A stretch of DNA of 12,284 nucleotides from CAMDMI01 sp044359055 (GCA_044359055.1 JBIKMV010000073.1:1-12284), one strand, 5' to 3'. Positions 1 through 9,236 are shown, numbered from the stretch's first letter. The notes: generated by a model not told the origin, from the letters alone. A program made the numbers and translations.

Positions 1-224
1 CCTTCAAAACCCTCGTGCCTATGCACTATCGGTTTGCCTTTATCAATTCTCTTTTTGCCGGCAATCAGCAGGCCTGGGCCGAAGCAGTCGAAAAAATCGA
101 TCAGACTGAAAGTTTTGATGAGGCAGTCGAAATGCTGAAAACAGATTATGCCGAAAAGTACAACTGGGACAAAGAAGAAGACAACCTGGCAATCCTGTTT
201 AGTTATATTGAGCGAAAGTTCTGA
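1..224 (+). CDS. 3' end of an unrecognised protein (5' truncated by window)
   Basis: The frame is open from the left edge, first complete codon at position 3, and ends at TGA 222-224. The visible tail of about 73 residues starts FKTLVPMHYRF and ends FSYIERKF. A GTG at 15 and an ATG at 21 lie in frame, but the frame is already open before them, so this is more likely the C-terminus of a longer protein than a small separate gene. The tail is rich in Glu, Asp, Lys and aromatic residues, looks helical, and has no membrane segment or metal motif. glyS follows in the same direction after 39 nt with no obvious terminator, so the two may be co-transcribed. I do not recognise the family. Confidence 0.6.
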   Translation, partial: FKTLVPMHYRFAFINSLFAGNQQAWAEAVEKIDQTESFDEAVEMLKTDYAEKYNWDKEEDNLAILFSYIERKF

Positions 225-263
225 TTTTCAGTTCTTTCGTTCCGGATTTTACATTACATTCAA

Positions 264-1733
264 GTGAAAGACTTTAAAGACATTGTATCCCATGCCAAGG
301 AATACGGCTTTGTATTCCCTAGTTCAGAAATTTACGACGGACTTCAGGCCGTGTACGACTATGGCCAGAATGGCGTAGAGTTAAAAAACAACCTGAAACT
401 GGCCTGGTGGAAATCTATGACCCAGTTGCACGACAGCATAGTGGGTATTGATTCTGCCATTTTCATGCACCCTACAGTATGGAAAGCCTCGGGGCATGTG
501 GACTCTTTCAATGACCCCATGATCGACAACAAAGACAGCAAGAAACGCTATCGGGCCGACACCCTTATAGAAGATCGTGCGGCCGAATATGTGGACAATG
601 GCGAAAATGACAAAGCCGATTTCCTGCTTTCGGAAATGAACCGTCTTCTCGCAGAAAATGACCTGGAGGGGGTTTATCAGTTGATTGTGAAAGAGAAAAT
701 TGCCTGTCCTGTTTCCGGCACCGCCAACTGGACCGAAGTGCGGCAGTTCAATCTCATGTTCAGCACAAAGATCGGTTCTGTGGCCGATGAATCTTCTGTT
801 CTTTACCTGCGGCCCGAGACGGCTCAGGGAATTTTTGTCAATTTTCTGAATGTTCAGAAAACAGGCCGGATGAAAATACCTTTTGGTATTGCCCAGATTG
901 GAAAGGCATTTCGTAATGAAATCGTAGCCAGGCAGTTTATCTTCCGTATGCGGGAGTTTGAACAAATGGAAATGCAATTTTTTGTGCGGCCCGGAACTGA
1001 AATGGACTGGTATAACTACTGGAAAGATACCCGCCTGAAATTTCATAAAGCACTGGGAATAAGCCCTGAAAACCTTCAATACCACCAACACGAAAAGCTG
1101 GCGCACTATGCCAATGCCGCCGTAGACATTGAGTATAAATTCCCATTTGGCTTTAAAGAAATGGAGGGCATTCACTCCCGTACCGATTTTGACCTCAAAA
1201 GCCATCAGGAGTATTCGAAAAAGAAGCAGCAATATTTTGATAACGACCTCGATGCCAATGGAAAACCTTTTGGCAACTACATCCCGTATGTGGTAGAAAC
1301 ATCGGTTGGGGCCGACCGCTTGTTCCTTGCCACCCTTTGCGAGGCGTACACTTCAGAAACGGTGCAGGATGGAGATCAAACCAAGGAAAGAACCTATTTA
1401 AATCTGCATCCAGCCCTTGCCCCGACCAAAGTGGCGGTTTGCCCGATTGTGAAAAAGGATGGCTTGTCGGAAATCGGCACCAAAATTTACAAAGAGCTGA
1501 AAACTGAATTTATGGCCGGTTACGATGAAAAGGATTCCATTGGTAAGCGCTACACCAGGCAAGACCTTATTGGTACTCCTTATTGTGTAGCTATTGATTA
1601 TCAGACCAAAGAAGATGAAACCGTTACTGTACGGCACCGCAATTCCATGGAGCAGGAGCGCGTAAGCATTCCCCGTCTGAAGGAAATGCTGCGGAAAAAT
1701 ACCGGCATATCCACCCTTCTGGAAAATATGTAA
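264..1733 (+). CDS. glyS: Glycyl-tRNA synthetase (single-chain, alpha2 type)
   Basis: Class II aminoacyl-tRNA synthetase that charges tRNA-Gly with glycine in the cytosol. The N-terminus (IVSHAKEYGFVFPSSEIYDGL, about residues 7-26, and SGHVDSFNDP at 76-85) is typical of the eukaryote/archaea-like GlyRS used by Bacteroidota. RPETAQGIFVNF lies at 183-194. Motif 2 (FRNE...R.REFEQME) is at 216-236 and motif 3 (GADRLFLATL) at 349-358. The anticodon-binding domain starts near LAPTKVAVCPI (about 386) and runs to about 477. At 489 residues it is close to full length for the family. GTG at 264 is the first conventional start; in-frame ATT codons at 246 and 258 could add a few residues, which related proteins often have before KDFKDIVSHAKEYG. 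No Shine-Dalgarno sequence is visible. All class II motifs are intact. Confidence 0.97.
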   Translation: MKDFKDIVSHAKEYGFVFPSSEIYDGLQAVYDYGQNGVELKNNLKLAWWKSMTQLHDSIVGIDSAIFMHPTVWKASGHVDSFNDPMIDNKDSKKRYRADTLIEDRAAEYVDNGENDKADFLLSEMNRLLAENDLEGVYQLIVKEKIACPVSGTANWTEVRQFNLMFSTKIGSVADESSVLYLRPETAQGIFVNFLNVQKTGRMKIPFGIAQIGKAFRNEIVARQFIFRMREFEQMEMQFFVRPGTEMDWYNYWKDTRLKFHKALGISPENLQYHQHEKLAHYANAAVDIEYKFPFGFKEMEGIHSRTDFDLKSHQEYSKKKQQYFDNDLDANGKPFGNYIPYVVETSVGADRLFLATLCEAYTSETVQDGDQTKERTYLNLHPALAPTKVAVCPIVKKDGLSEIGTKIYKELKTEFMAGYDEKDSIGKRYTRQDLIGTPYCVAIDYQTKEDETVTVRHRNSMEQERVSIPRLKEMLRKNTGISTLLENM

Positions 1734-1737
1734 GACT

Positions 1738-1887
1738 ATGGATTGGCAGCTCGCAATCGCTTTATTGATTGGTTTTGGCGCCCTGATCTATCTGGGCAGG
1801 AGAATCATTCGCCCATGGCAGTCTTCCGCCCGCATTACATCATGCGGCGGTGCCTGTGCCTGCGAAAAACAGGGAAAAGCATCCTAA
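1738..1887 (+). CDS. Small membrane-anchored Cys-rich protein (FeoB-associated-like)
   Basis: A 49-residue protein beginning MDWQLAIALLIGFGALIYLG and ending with a Cys cluster, SCGGACACEKQ. Residues 4-20 form one hydrophobic helix, followed by the basic stop-transfer RRIIR (21-25). The cytosolic tail holds three Cys in a C-x3-C-x-C pattern at 36, 40 and 42. This layout matches the FeoB-associated Cys-rich membrane protein family, whose members are thought to assist ferrous iron uptake. No feoB is visible here, so the function is inferred by resemblance only. The ATG lies 4 nt after the glyS stop, suggesting co-transcription with glyS. The stop TAA (1885-1887) overlaps the TAG of the convergent gene (1884-1886). 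The gene was recovered by reading the frame by hand, since it is short. Confidence 0.75.
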   Translation: MDWQLAIALLIGFGALIYLGRRIIRPWQSSARITSCGGACACEKQGKAS

Positions 1888-3347
1888 TCCGGACAGGCAA
1901 TGCCCGCTTCACGGCAGCGTTTCAGGGCATCGGCCCGGTTTCTGACCTTGCACTTTTGAATGTTTGGAAACATGGACCAATTTGCAATGTCCAGGGCAAT
2001 CTGCGTTTCGGGATTTACCATGTACGCTTCATAGATTTGATTTCTGTCGGCACCGAAGGAATCGCCTTCTGCCGAGAAAAACAGAATGCCATCGGGTCGG
2101 GTATCTTCAAAATTATGGATGATTTGTCTGAAATTCAATCCTTTGCGGTATAGAAGACAGCCCACGGTTTCCGGATAAATGGCCAGGGTTTTCCAATGGT
2201 TGGCCCTGCATACCGAGTCTGCTTTTTCGCGGATGGCCTTCAATTCTTCTTCTTTCAGATACTGCCGGTTTTTCATAATTTCCTCAAAAGAAACCGATGG
2301 ATCCGGGCCCCACAGGGGCAGATGCAGAGTTCTGGTCCCAAAAAGGAACACCATGAGGCCGGAAAAAAGAAGCCATTTTTTGGGGCGGGAGGAAAGCGAG
2401 CTCAGATAATCCCAGAGACAAACGGAGAGCAAGAGCATAGCCAGGGAAGTGTAGATTCCGTATGTTTCGCCCCTCCCGTATATCCGAATCAGAAAAAGCC
2501 AAACCGCGAGACTGGTCAGAAAGAGATTTTGCCGGTTTTGCTGCCTTCGGAACTGAAAGGCCAAAAAGCCGGCCAGAAGAAAAAATCCCAAAGTCCGTGG
2601 CCTGAGTAAGAGTATTTCCAAACCTTCCGGAGTTTTTCCTGCCATCTGAAATTGCCAGTCTTGCACCAGAAAGCGACTTTCAGGTGGAAATCCCAGATAA
2701 AAAAAGATACCTGCCGGTAAAAACAGCAGGGCAGCAATCAGAAAATCACGGAGCTGCCAACTGCCCGAAAGCAAAACAGGAAACAAAGCCCGGAAGGGGA
2801 TGAATGCCAGACCAATCGGATGAAATGCGCCTGCCATAAAAGTAAATAACCAGGAAATGCGGCTGTAACCCAGATGATACAAATAGATTCCCAGGGCAAG
2901 GCAGGCCAGAACCCAGGATTCCATCCTGCCCAGATTGCCGCAGATCAGCCAGGGTTTTGAAAGCAGGAAAAGACCTGTCAGGACAATTTTCAATCCGGCA
3001 TCTTTAGCCCTGAACCAATACAGGCAAATGGCCAGATATGCAGCAGATATCCCCAAAAATGAAAAATGCCGGAGCCAGATAAAATGGGGTGATACCCATT
3101 TCAAAACCAGGCCCGCAAAAAAAGGATACCCCAGGGGCATCCAGTACAAGGTTCGGTTGGAGTGGAGCTCGGGAGAAAAGAAGCTTTGGTTTTCGGCCCA
3201 GGAACGCGCCATGAAAAAAAAGTAGGATTCATCGCCGAAGGGCTGTGGAAAATACATTCCCGCAGCAAGGTGTAGCAGGAGCGCTGCAAACCAGAAAATT
3301 ACGATTCCGGCCAATTTGGGAAATGCTGAGGGCAAGAGACTGTTCAT
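1884..3347 (-). CDS. Polytopic membrane glycosyltransferase (GT-C / GT39-like)
   Basis: A 487-residue integral membrane protein. An N-terminal helix (about 11-31) is followed by a loop with FGDESYFFFMARSW (D39, E40). This fits the first extracytoplasmic loop of GT-C enzymes, where an acidic pair acts in catalysis on a polyprenyl-phosphate sugar donor. Many hydrophobic helices follow to about residue 345, then a soluble C-terminal domain of about 140 residues with several Cys. The likely role is adding a sugar to a lipid carrier, glycan or protein at the outer face of the inner membrane; the acceptor cannot be read from sequence. It is last in the operon, 63 nt after galE, which makes UDP-galactose, so a surface-glycan role is reasonable. 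Its stop overlaps the convergent Cys-rich gene. It could instead be an uncharacterised membrane protein of the same fold. Confidence 0.75.
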   Translation of the reverse strand: MNSLLPSAFPKLAGIVIFWFAALLLHLAAGMYFPQPFGDESYFFFMARSWAENQSFFSPELHSNRTLYWMPLGYPFFAGLVLKWVSPHFIWLRHFSFLGISAAYLAICLYWFRAKDAGLKIVLTGLFLLSKPWLICGNLGRMESWVLACLALGIYLYHLGYSRISWLFTFMAGAFHPIGLAFIPFRALFPVLLSGSWQLRDFLIAALLFLPAGIFFYLGFPPESRFLVQDWQFQMAGKTPEGLEILLLRPRTLGFFLLAGFLAFQFRRQQNRQNLFLTSLAVWLFLIRIYGRGETYGIYTSLAMLLLSVCLWDYLSSLSSRPKKWLLFSGLMVFLFGTRTLHLPLWGPDPSVSFEEIMKNRQYLKEEELKAIREKADSVCRANHWKTLAIYPETVGCLLYRKGLNFRQIIHNFEDTRPDGILFFSAEGDSFGADRNQIYEAYMVNPETQIALDIANWSMFPNIQKCKVRNRADALKRCREAGIACPD

Positions 3348-3410
3348 AGCGGCTGAGGCCTACCGGCAAGGTTGTTCACTTCAGACAGAAGACAGAATCC
3401 GGCGCAAGGC

Positions 3411-4421
<1,011 letters not shown>

Positions 4422-4428
4422 GCTTGAT

Positions 4429-7233
4429 TTATTGAATAATTATTTTCTGACTTACACGGCTTCCGTTGGTTTCTTCCCATTTCAAAAAGTAAAAACCTGG
4501 TTTCAGATTCAATTCCAAAGGCTCTGCAGCCGGCAGAAAATCCTTTTCATATACCTGTTGCCCCATATGGTTGAAAACCAGCAGATTTTTTGTGTGCTCA
4601 TGATTCCGGATTACACCAGGTCCGGGATTAGGAAAAAAGGGGGAGGAGGGGGCCGTAATCCGCTCTTGCACCCCGACTTTTATGGCTGTCCCGAAAACCG
4701 GCCTTATCATGATGGCGAAGCTGTCTTTTTCCCAGATACTCCAGTCAGAGCCGTCATCATTGTAATAAAAACTCTTTGGGTTGGATGCATTGATATCGCA
4801 GCCTAGAAATACCTCATTGCCGTTGTCGATTACGGGTTGTTGCCAGCCGATAAAAAAGTGCCTTCCTCCCTGTAAAATCCTTTGGTTCAGGGGTCTGATT
4901 CTCAAATCAAAATAATCAAACTGATTGAGAGAGTCAAGCGAAGGGGGTAAAATGACGGGCAGCCGGAAAATAGGTTTTTCGAAATTGGTTTCAACATTGA
5001 TGCTGTCGTACAGAATAAGGGTAAAACCAATGGTTTGGGTAAAAGTGAGTGGTGTCCTCGGAAAATACAGGGCTATATCGGTGATGGTGTCTGTTGCGGG
5101 CAGAAAAAAACGAACCGCCGCCTTTGCCAGATTGTTGCCACCGCCCCGGATCAGTTCGGCAGAGCCATCGTCAGCAGCCATTACACTGGAAATATTAAAT
5201 GTACTTTCCAGCGAGTCATTGCCCAGATACAAATTGGTTTGCTGACTTTGCCCACCCACTGTATACCCGTAGCGAAGGGTGCTTTTTTCCTTGATTTCAG
5301 GAATCTGCCCGATAAGAGAGGCCGTAGATTTCGACAAAACCTTTTTGGTAATTCCCCGGTCAAAAGCCAGTTCCAGGCCTTGAAAATCGGAAGTACTCTC
5401 CAACACATCCGTCACGCTTTCTTTTTCCAGTTTCAGGCGGAAGGAACCCACCACCGGTGTGGCAAAACTGGGATTCAGGTTGCTGACCTCTCCGAAGATA
5501 GCGTCGGCAAAGTATTGCTGGAGGTTATTTTTCCTGATAAATTCGAACTGCTCTACCGGCAATGCCCGGTAATCTTTCAGAAGGCGGGTGGGCGGTTTGG
5601 AAATGGCCACATCCACAGCCAGAGAGTCGCTTGCATTGTGCTCATTGTCGAGTCGGACATAGTCGAGATTCCAGAGGTCAAAATTGCCGGTGGGGTCTCC
5701 GAAATTCATAAACCGAAACTGAAAACCATTGTAGCAGAGTGAGTCGGGTACGGCAATGGCATGATACAGGAAGGGTGTTGCTTTGCCTGTGGTGTCGGTA
5801 TTGCTTTTTTCCCAGGCTTTTACCCATTCATTGTTTTTGTCCTTAAATTCCACCACAAAAATATCTCCCGGGTCGGGCAGGGTTTGGATGGCCGGGCCGC
5901 CTGCCTGCAGGTAGAAAGTAAGGTTGACCCCGGATGCCTGAAGGCCGTTCAGGTTGATACCCACGCTGGTGAGGGTATCGCAGAAGCGAACGGCATTGGA
6001 GACAATGCTGTAGGGTCTTCCCCACTGGTTGAGTCCATCGAAGGAGGCAACCCCAATGGTATGGGGATTGACCCCGTAATTCTGATTGATGTAAACCCCT
6101 GAATTTTTTTCCCAGAAACGGCTGGCCGGCCTGCCCGGATCTATCATCAACTGAAGAAGGCGGCCGTTTTCAGTGCCCATCCATCCCCGGTATTCGTTTA
6201 CCATATCCAGGCAAAGGATGTTTTCCGGTATATTGGAAGGGACTTTTGTCCAGTTGTTTCCCTGATTGCGGGTGTATAGAATGGTTCCGTTTTCGCCTAC
6301 CGCCCAACCGATACGCAGATTTTCAGGATTGAAATCCACATCCTTCAAATTGTACCGGCCATTTACAGATCCCCTGCGCCACACGCCCCCTATCCATGTG
6401 TACACAATGCCCGAATCGCCTGCGGCTACAGCAAAAGACGGGTTGATTCGTTTTATCTTTCTGAAATGCCGGGTGCTGGCTTCAGGAAATTGGAGAACAT
6501 TCCAGTTGCTCCCGTTGTCGGAGCTTAATGCTACTCTGCCCGAATCGCCGGCTGCAATCCACTGATCTCCGCTAAGCCAGGCCAGAGACCTGATTTTAAT
6601 CCGGGCCAAACCCAGAGAGAGCGAATCCCAGGTAGAGCCGCCATTGCCGGTCCGGAACAGAAATCCTGCAGAATCGGCCACCAGCCCGAAATTCATATTT
6701 TTGAAGTCCAGCGAAATGTATGCGGTGGGCTTATTCCGGGGTTTCGTGGTTTCGGTCCAGGTTTGTCCGCCGTCGGGTGTTTTTCCTATCCAGTTGCGCC
6801 TGCCGCAGGCAAAACCATCGCTTTCCACTTCCGGAAACACAGCCGACAAAATGGAAATGGAATCGGTAAAAATTCTTTGCTGCCAGGAGCTACCGCCATT
6901 TTCGGTCTGAATGCCCAGCCCTGATTCGCCCAATCCTCTTGCCAGAAAACGGTCACCGCGGATAAATTCCAGCCAGTGCAAAGCGCTTCCGTAGTAATTC
7001 CGGCTTGAAGTCCAGGCCACATCTGTTGTCGAAAAATCATCAAACAATCCCAGGGGAATGGTGTCTGATGCCGTTACTTTCTGGAGGTAGTTGCCCCGCA
7101 GCCATTCATCCTCATAGCGCTGCCGGGCATGAAACTGAACCGGATTGAACCTCAGGTTTTCGGTTCTGATCTGACCTTTCAGTTCATTGGCAAAGGCCAG
7201 AACAATCAGAAAAACGGGGAGTAAAATTCGCAA
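4429..7233 (-). CDS. Secreted T9SS protein with Asp-box/YCF48-like propeller repeats
   Basis: A 934-residue exported protein. A signal peptide (about 1-20, hydrophobic RILLPVFLIVLAFA) ends in KG followed by Gln, a common Bacteroidota cleavage context. Residues about 85-365 contain at least five Asp-box-like tags of the form T/S-x-[DN]-x-G-x-x-W: at 109-117, 151-159, 194-202, 236-244 and 320-328. These are typical of YCF48/BNR beta-propellers. The middle third is beta-rich and of unknown fold. The last 70 or so residues carry the type IX (Por) sorting domain: FFPNPGPG, then LLVFNHMGQQVYE, then LKPGFYFLKW and a final KIIIQ. The protein should cross the outer membrane by T9SS and be cell-attached or released. 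The start is TTG at 7231-7233; an in-frame TGA two codons upstream rules out an earlier one. No catalytic domain is recognised; adhesion is possible but is inference. Confidence 0.9.
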   Translation of the reverse strand: MRILLPVFLIVLAFANELKGQIRTENLRFNPVQFHARQRYEDEWLRGNYLQKVTASDTIPLGLFDDFSTTDVAWTSSRNYYGSALHWLEFIRGDRFLARGLGESGLGIQTENGGSSWQQRIFTDSISILSAVFPEVESDGFACGRRNWIGKTPDGGQTWTETTKPRNKPTAYISLDFKNMNFGLVADSAGFLFRTGNGGSTWDSLSLGLARIKIRSLAWLSGDQWIAAGDSGRVALSSDNGSNWNVLQFPEASTRHFRKIKRINPSFAVAAGDSGIVYTWIGGVWRRGSVNGRYNLKDVDFNPENLRIGWAVGENGTILYTRNQGNNWTKVPSNIPENILCLDMVNEYRGWMGTENGRLLQLMIDPGRPASRFWEKNSGVYINQNYGVNPHTIGVASFDGLNQWGRPYSIVSNAVRFCDTLTSVGINLNGLQASGVNLTFYLQAGGPAIQTLPDPGDIFVVEFKDKNNEWVKAWEKSNTDTTGKATPFLYHAIAVPDSLCYNGFQFRFMNFGDPTGNFDLWNLDYVRLDNEHNASDSLAVDVAISKPPTRLLKDYRALPVEQFEFIRKNNLQQYFADAIFGEVSNLNPSFATPVVGSFRLKLEKESVTDVLESTSDFQGLELAFDRGITKKVLSKSTASLIGQIPEIKEKSTLRYGYTVGGQSQQTNLYLGNDSLESTFNISSVMAADDGSAELIRGGGNNLAKAAVRFFLPATDTITDIALYFPRTPLTFTQTIGFTLILYDSINVETNFEKPIFRLPVILPPSLDSLNQFDYFDLRIRPLNQRILQGGRHFFIGWQQPVIDNGNEVFLGCDINASNPKSFYYNDDGSDWSIWEKDSFAIMIRPVFGTAIKVGVQERITAPSSPFFPNPGPGVIRNHEHTKNLLVFNHMGQQVYEKDFLPAAEPLELNLKPGFYFLKWEETNGSRVSQKIIIQ

Positions 7234-7249
7234 GGCTCAGAAGTTTGGT

Positions 7250-8032
7250 TTATTCAATATCCTCAGGTTGCTCTTGTTTTCCGGAAATCCACAAATCCAC
7301 CATATCGCCTTCCCTGATGCGGGTGCCGGCTTCGGGTTTTTGCCTGATGATGGTATTGTTTGCGGTTCCTGGTTTTTCTTCGGCAATCACGGTTCCTTTT
7401 TGCAGATTGGACCCCTGCAGCACCAGAATGGCCTCATCCAATGGCATGCCGCTCAGGTCGGGCACATTCAGTTCTTTCGCCCCCAGACCATCGCCGATAA
7501 CAAGGTCTATTTTAGATCCTTTCGGAATCAAATCTCCTTCTGCAATTTCTCTGCCATTGAAGTTTTGTTTCAATACGGCATTTTGCTGAAGGTCCGGAAC
7601 ATAACTAATTTCTCCTGTCAATAAACCAAAGCTCTCCAGCTCCCGCCGGGCATTTTCAAAGGAGCGGTTCAGCAGGGCAGGCATCTTCACAAGCGGAGGA
7701 TTTTTTGAATTGATAGACAGATATATTTTTCTGTTTTGCTTCACCTTGGACCCGGGAAGCGGGTACTGCTGATACACCAGAAAGGGCTGTGCACTTGCAT
7801 GATACGAGCTGTCGTCAATCTGAAAATCGAGGTCTCTTTCTGAAAGAAAATCTTCCAGCTGATCTTTGTGCATACCCATGAGATTGGGAACGGTGATGGT
7901 TTCCCCGTGGTTGGTGATGTAGGGCAGATACACATTGAAAAATCCAACCAGCAGAATGGCCGCAGCCAGAATGGCAATGATGACATGGAGGAAAACATCG
8001 CGTTTGGTTTCGGCTCTGAAAAAGGAAAACAT
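7250..8032 (-). CDS. Membrane-anchored PASTA-domain protein (three PASTA, no kinase)
   Basis: A 260-residue protein with a short basic N-terminus, one membrane helix at about 14-36, and an extracytoplasmic part of three PASTA domains at about 45-109, 112-181 and 187-251. Each shows the pattern VPxLxGM or equivalent, a helix, then a Q-x-P-x-x-G-x-x-V/I turn and a final beta strand (for example YQQYPLPGSKVKQN and IRQKPEAGTRIREGDMVDLWIS). In Firmicutes and Actinobacteria PASTA domains sit on Ser/Thr kinases or penicillin-binding proteins and can bind peptidoglycan. Bacteroidota often have this kinase-less version, whose role is not established; wall sensing or anchoring is plausible. The ATG is 8 nt after the ruvX stop. 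The second PASTA (LVKMPALLNRSF) is the most divergent. Confidence 0.92.
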   Translation of the reverse strand: MFSFFRAETKRDVFLHVIIAILAAAILLVGFFNVYLPYITNHGETITVPNLMGMHKDQLEDFLSERDLDFQIDDSSYHASAQPFLVYQQYPLPGSKVKQNRKIYLSINSKNPPLVKMPALLNRSFENARRELESFGLLTGEISYVPDLQQNAVLKQNFNGREIAEGDLIPKGSKIDLVIGDGLGAKELNVPDLSGMPLDEAILVLQGSNLQKGTVIAEEKPGTANNTIIRQKPEAGTRIREGDMVDLWISGKQEQPEDIE

Positions 8033-8040
8033 GGAGTCTT

Positions 8041-8499
8041 TCAGGGTTTCTTATTCCGGATGCCTTCCCACCCAAAACGGGCAAGTTGCTCCAGAAATGA
8101 TTGCAAAATTAGCGTTGCGCTCAATTTATCTGTATTTTCTTTTTTCTCCCGGTCTTTTTTTTTCATTCCACCCATTACCATGGCTTGCCGGGCGATGGAG
8201 GAGGTGAAACGCTCATCTGTTTCGTAAATTGGCATATCGGGAAATTTTTTGAGGATGCGTTCTTTTACTTGAAGTGCTTTGGGTGTTCCCTGTGTGGCTT
8301 CCGATTTCAGATTGAGGGGAATGCCCAGCACCAGGGCAGCAGGCTTTTTTTTAAGGGCAATTTTTTCAAGATGCTCCATCAGCAGGTGGGTTTCTATGGT
8401 TTCCATAGGGAAAGCAAATATGCAGTTCTCATCCGAAATGGCCATTCCTGTCCTTTTTCCCCCTACATCCAGGGCCAGTACGGGTCCTTTCAGTTCCAT
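8041..8499 (-). CDS. ruvX: RuvX/YqgF-family putative Holliday junction resolvase / rRNA nuclease
   Basis: RNase H-fold nuclease of the RuvX (YqgF) family, 152 residues. In E. coli YqgF is linked to 16S rRNA 5' end maturation, and in other bacteria to Holliday junction cleavage. The first catalytic Asp is in LALDVGGKRTGMAIS (D11). The conserved LGIPLNL is at 58-64, the E/D-E-R motif in YETDERFTSSIA (E96), and the third acid is D124 in NTDKLSATLILQSFL. All three acidic positions are present. The start overlaps the end of the hemerythrin gene by 10 nt, suggesting translational coupling. Lysine codons create A8 and A9 runs on the coding strand (8345-8352 and 8155-8163). The usual Bacteroidota partner, peptide deformylase, is absent here. 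Confidence 0.93.
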   Translation of the reverse strand: MELKGPVLALDVGGKRTGMAISDENCIFAFPMETIETHLLMEHLEKIALKKKPAALVLGIPLNLKSEATQGTPKALQVKERILKKFPDMPIYETDERFTSSIARQAMVMGGMKKKDREKKENTDKLSATLILQSFLEQLARFGWEGIRNKKP

Positions 8500-9236
8500 G
8501 GCCGGATTTGGTCCAGGCGCCAGCGCACCTCGTTTTCCAGGCGAAGGGCTTTTGGCAGAAGAAGCAGGTTTTCGATTTGGGCATGCTGCCGGAGCTGCAT
8601 TTCAAAATCTTCCAACTCCCTGTATAGCGTGAAGGTAAACAGATCCGTATCTGCCGGCATGCTGTATCCTCCGGTAAGCTGCCTGATGCCCGCCATTTCA
8701 TTGTCGTGCCCGGCATGATGCATGGCAAAGTGCTGAATGCCATGGGCTTTCATCCGGATAAAAAGCAATCCGGGATTGTCTATTTTCCGGGTGCAATCCA
8801 TCAAAAAATGGATGTACTCAAAGAGAGTATCCTCTTCTTCGTAAATATGACGGATGAAATCTTCAGCGAAAATGGGAAATACCATCTTCAGGTCTGCGGC
8901 AATCTCGGGGTTGTAGAACCGGTCGGGGTCCAGTTCGAGGATGGTATGAAACAGGAAAGGCAGCTTCTGCTTGATGAAAAGCTGATGGCTGTGACGCAGA
9001 ACAGAAACCAGAATTTCAATCGGATAGTGCGAAAGCTGGTTCAGGTCGAAGGCTTTGCTTTTGCGCAGCAGTTCAAAATGGCTGAAAACTTTTTCGGGGT
9101 CAATGCCCCTTTCCCTGCAAACTTGATCCAAGGTTTTATCGGCGTCCTTATAGAACAGAATGCCCAGTTTGTGCAGCATCCCGGCCAGTTCGGTATTTTC
9201 TTTTACAAGTGAACCTATTGAAGGAATCCCATTCAT
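8490..9236 (-). CDS. Hemerythrin-like diiron protein related to Ric/YtfE/ScdA
   Basis: A 248-residue protein. The N-terminal 50 residues (SIGSLVKENTELAGMLHKLGI ... TLDQVCRERGIDPEKV) match the ScdA/Ric N-terminal domain. The CC motif expected after the GI(D/F)FCCGG position is replaced by LFYKDAD, so the conserved Cys pair is missing. The rest is a four-helix hemerythrin-like bundle with putative iron ligands H82/H84, H130 with E134, H177 with E180, and H218 with E222 (QHAQIENLLLLPKAL). Ric proteins repair iron-sulfur clusters damaged by nitric oxide or oxidants. Without the Cys pair, a changed role such as O2/NO binding or iron donation is possible. The ATG at 9236 starts exactly at the domain; a TTG at 9248 would add four residues. 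First gene of the minus-strand operon. Confidence 0.85.
   Translation of the reverse strand: MNGIPSIGSLVKENTELAGMLHKLGILFYKDADKTLDQVCRERGIDPEKVFSHFELLRKSKAFDLNQLSHYPIEILVSVLRHSHQLFIKQKLPFLFHTILELDPDRFYNPEIAADLKMVFPIFAEDFIRHIYEEEDTLFEYIHFLMDCTRKIDNPGLLFIRMKAHGIQHFAMHHAGHDNEMAGIRQLTGGYSMPADTDLFTFTLYRELEDFEMQLRQHAQIENLLLLPKALRLENEVRWRLDQIRPWN

Noticed and set aside
381..1232. Long minus-strand open frame (283 codons) inside glyS
   Set aside because: It lies antisense to a fully conserved glycyl-tRNA synthetase; its translation has no domain character and it results from the codon use of glyS.
3384..3397. Tandem GACAGAA duplication in the galE-glycosyltransferase gap
   Set aside because: Two 7-bp copies only; too short to be distinguished from chance and no associated structure.
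5035..5742. Plus-strand open frame of 235 codons within the T9SS protein gene
   Set aside because: Antisense shadow of a coding region with clear signal peptide, repeats and sorting domain; no recognisable family.
8155..8163. A9 run (coding strand) in ruvX as a possible slippage or sequencing error
   Set aside because: The frame is intact on both sides, including the third catalytic Asp (D124) downstream, so no frameshift is needed.
8344..8350. A AAA AAG heptamer in frame in ruvX, a classical -1 slippery site
   Set aside because: It encodes ordinary lysines in a full-length, conserved nuclease. No downstream stimulatory structure or meaningful -1 product was seen.
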